6,252 nucleotides of DNA from an uncultured bacterium (GTDB lineage Bacteria; Bacteroidota; Bacteroidia; Chitinophagales; Chitinophagaceae), in the NCBI GenBank assembly GCA_903957405.1, contig CAJBPC010000084.1, positions 1-6,252 of the forward strand. Direction: 5' to 3'. Of the stretch, positions 5,060-6,252 are shown one piece after another. Both the position numbers and the translations under genes were made by a program. The number at the start of each line of letters is the position of its first letter. Position 1 is the first letter of the stretch. A model generated the notes under the pieces. The model was not told the DNA's origin. It did not search any database and saw nothing but the letters and a program-made list of their open reading frames with translations.

Positions 5060-6252
5060 ATGAATATTTCGAGATTTCCGATTGCCTTGCTGCTCTTGGT
5101 CGCATCCCTTGCAGGGCTGCAGCCTGCCCGAAGCCAGCCCGCTCGTCCAAAGCTGGTCGTTGGAATTATGGTCGATCAGATGCGATGGGATTATTTCTAC
5201 CGCTTCCAGCATCGATATGGCGAGGGTGGACTGAAGAGGATGCTCCGCGAAGGGTTCGCTTGTGAGAACACTTTCATCCCATATGCGCAAACGGTCACCG
5301 CAGCCGGTCACGCATCCGTTTATACCGGCTCCACCCCCGCCATCAACGGGATTATGGGAAACGATTGGTATGAGCGGTCCCTTGGCCGTCCCGTCTATTG
5401 TGTGGAAGATCCCACCGTCACGACCATTGGAGGATCGCCGAAAGCGCAACCGATGTCGCCCCGCAACTTGTGGACGACCACCATCACCGACGAGCTGCGC
5501 ATGGCGACGAATTTCCGGTCGAAGGTCATCGGGATCGCCATCAAGGACCGGGGTGCCATCCTGCCTGCCGGACACGCTGCAGATGCCGCTTACTGGTATG
5601 ATCCCCAGTCGGGCAATTGGGTGACCAGCACCTATTACATGAATGACATTCCCGCATGGGTGAAGGGTTTCAATGATCGAAAGGTTGTTGATTCCATGTA
5701 TCGGCTTGACTGGAACACCCTCTATCCCATCGGTACTTATCTTGACAGCGATGCGGACGACAAGGCCTATGAAGGACGTTCCAACGGCGACCTGAAGCCG
5801 GTGTTCCCCCATAAACTATCTCAGCTTGCCGGTAAGAACTACGGCGGTATCTCCGGTACACCGCATGGCACGACCCTCACATTCGAGTTCGCAAAATCAG
5901 CTGTATTGTCGGAGGACATGGGCAAGGATGCCGTCACGGATTTTCTGGCCGTCAGCCTTTCTTCTCCAGACTACACCGGGCACCAGTACGGGCCCAATTC
6001 CATCGAAGTCGAGGATACATACCTGCGGCTCGATAGTGATCTGGCAAAGTTTTTCAACTTCCTGGATGCTAAAGTCGGGAAGGGGCAATACCTGTGTTTC
6101 ATCACGGCAGACCATGCGGTGGCGCATGTGCCGGGATTCATGAAGGAACACAAGATGCCGGCATCCGTGGTGTCATCCGACCGTACGGCGCTGGAGAATG
6201 CCGCAACAAAGAAGTTCGGGGTGAAAGGGTTGATCCTTGATGCCGATAATTA
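5060..6252 (+). CDS. PafA-type alkaline phosphatase, secreted (3' end cut by window)
   Basis: Periplasmic phosphomonoesterase of the alkaline phosphatase superfamily, which frees phosphate from organic esters using two zinc ions and a threonine nucleophile. The frame is open from ATG 5060 to the window end (397 codons plus 2 bases); family members run about 550 residues, so the last quarter is missing. Residues 1-25 form a Sec signal peptide (R5, hydrophobic run 8-19, likely cut ARS|Q). Active-site positions match Elizabethkingia PafA: D39 in MVDQM (PafA D38), T80 in TVTAAGH (nucleophile, T79), N101 in GNDWY (N100), K162 and R164 in IKDRG (same numbers), D304 and H308 in SPDYTGH (D305, H309), and D351-H352 in TADHA (D352-H353). 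The last zinc histidine (H486 in PafA) would lie beyond the window. The K/R pair points to a monoesterase rather than a diesterase. It is divergent from the oxoamine synthase gene; shared control is possible but not shown. Correspondences are from memory of the family. Confidence 0.93.
   Translation, partial: MNISRFPIALLLLVASLAGLQPARSQPARPKLVVGIMVDQMRWDYFYRFQHRYGEGGLKRMLREGFACENTFIPYAQTVTAAGHASVYTGSTPAINGIMGNDWYERSLGRPVYCVEDPTVTTIGGSPKAQPMSPRNLWTTTITDELRMATNFRSKVIGIAIKDRGAILPAGHAADAAYWYDPQSGNWVTSTYYMNDIPAWVKGFNDRKVVDSMYRLDWNTLYPIGTYLDSDADDKAYEGRSNGDLKPVFPHKLSQLAGKNYGGISGTPHGTTLTFEFAKSAVLSEDMGKDAVTDFLAVSLSSPDYTGHQYGPNSIEVEDTYLRLDSDLAKFFNFLDAKVGKGQYLCFITADHAVAHVPGFMKEHKMPASVVSSDRTALENAATKKFGVKGLILDADN

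Noticed and set aside
5042..5812. 256-codon minus-strand open frame
   Set aside because: It is antisense to the PafA-like gene, whose active-site residues are all in place; its product has no recognisable motif, and long antisense frames are expected in moderately GC-rich coding DNA.

Overview
The window looks like an ordinary chromosomal stretch from a member of the Bacteroidota, most likely a Chitinophagaceae-type organism. Three points support this. Three genes are preceded by an exact Bacteroidota-type -7 promoter box (TAnnTTTG) and show no Shine-Dalgarno sequence. The proteins read as members of Bacteroidota branches: a FtsK with a short acidic linker, a LolA-like periplasmic protein, a PafA-type phosphatase and a highly conserved alpha-oxoamine synthase. 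Base composition is moderate, roughly 50% GC by eye. The family-level placement is inference.

Layout: 1-1797 (+) is the C-terminal two thirds of the DNA translocase FtsK, cut by the window edge. 1894-2562 (+) is a secreted LolA-like lipoprotein carrier with its own promoter. A strong two-way terminator at 2583-2619 separates it from the convergent ubiX (2646-3206, -), a flavin prenyltransferase. 3207-3646 is 440 bases without a credible gene. It holds a duplicated 47-50 base hairpin element, an orphan intrinsic terminator reading rightward, an extra hairpin, and the terminator of the next gene. 3647-4906 (-) is a PLP-dependent alpha-oxoamine synthase, probably making the long-chain base of sphingolipids or sulfonolipids. 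It is divergent from 5060-6252 (+), a secreted PafA-like alkaline phosphatase cut by the right edge. The 153-base divergent spacer holds both promoters and two separate inverted repeats.

The genes do not form a pathway. They cover chromosome segregation, envelope biogenesis, cofactor synthesis, membrane lipid synthesis and periplasmic phosphate release, and are transcribed as mostly single units. I found no mobile element, CRISPR array, tRNA/rRNA or defence system. The parts that remain unexplained are the repeated hairpin element at 3407-3589 and the inverted repeats in the divergent promoter region.
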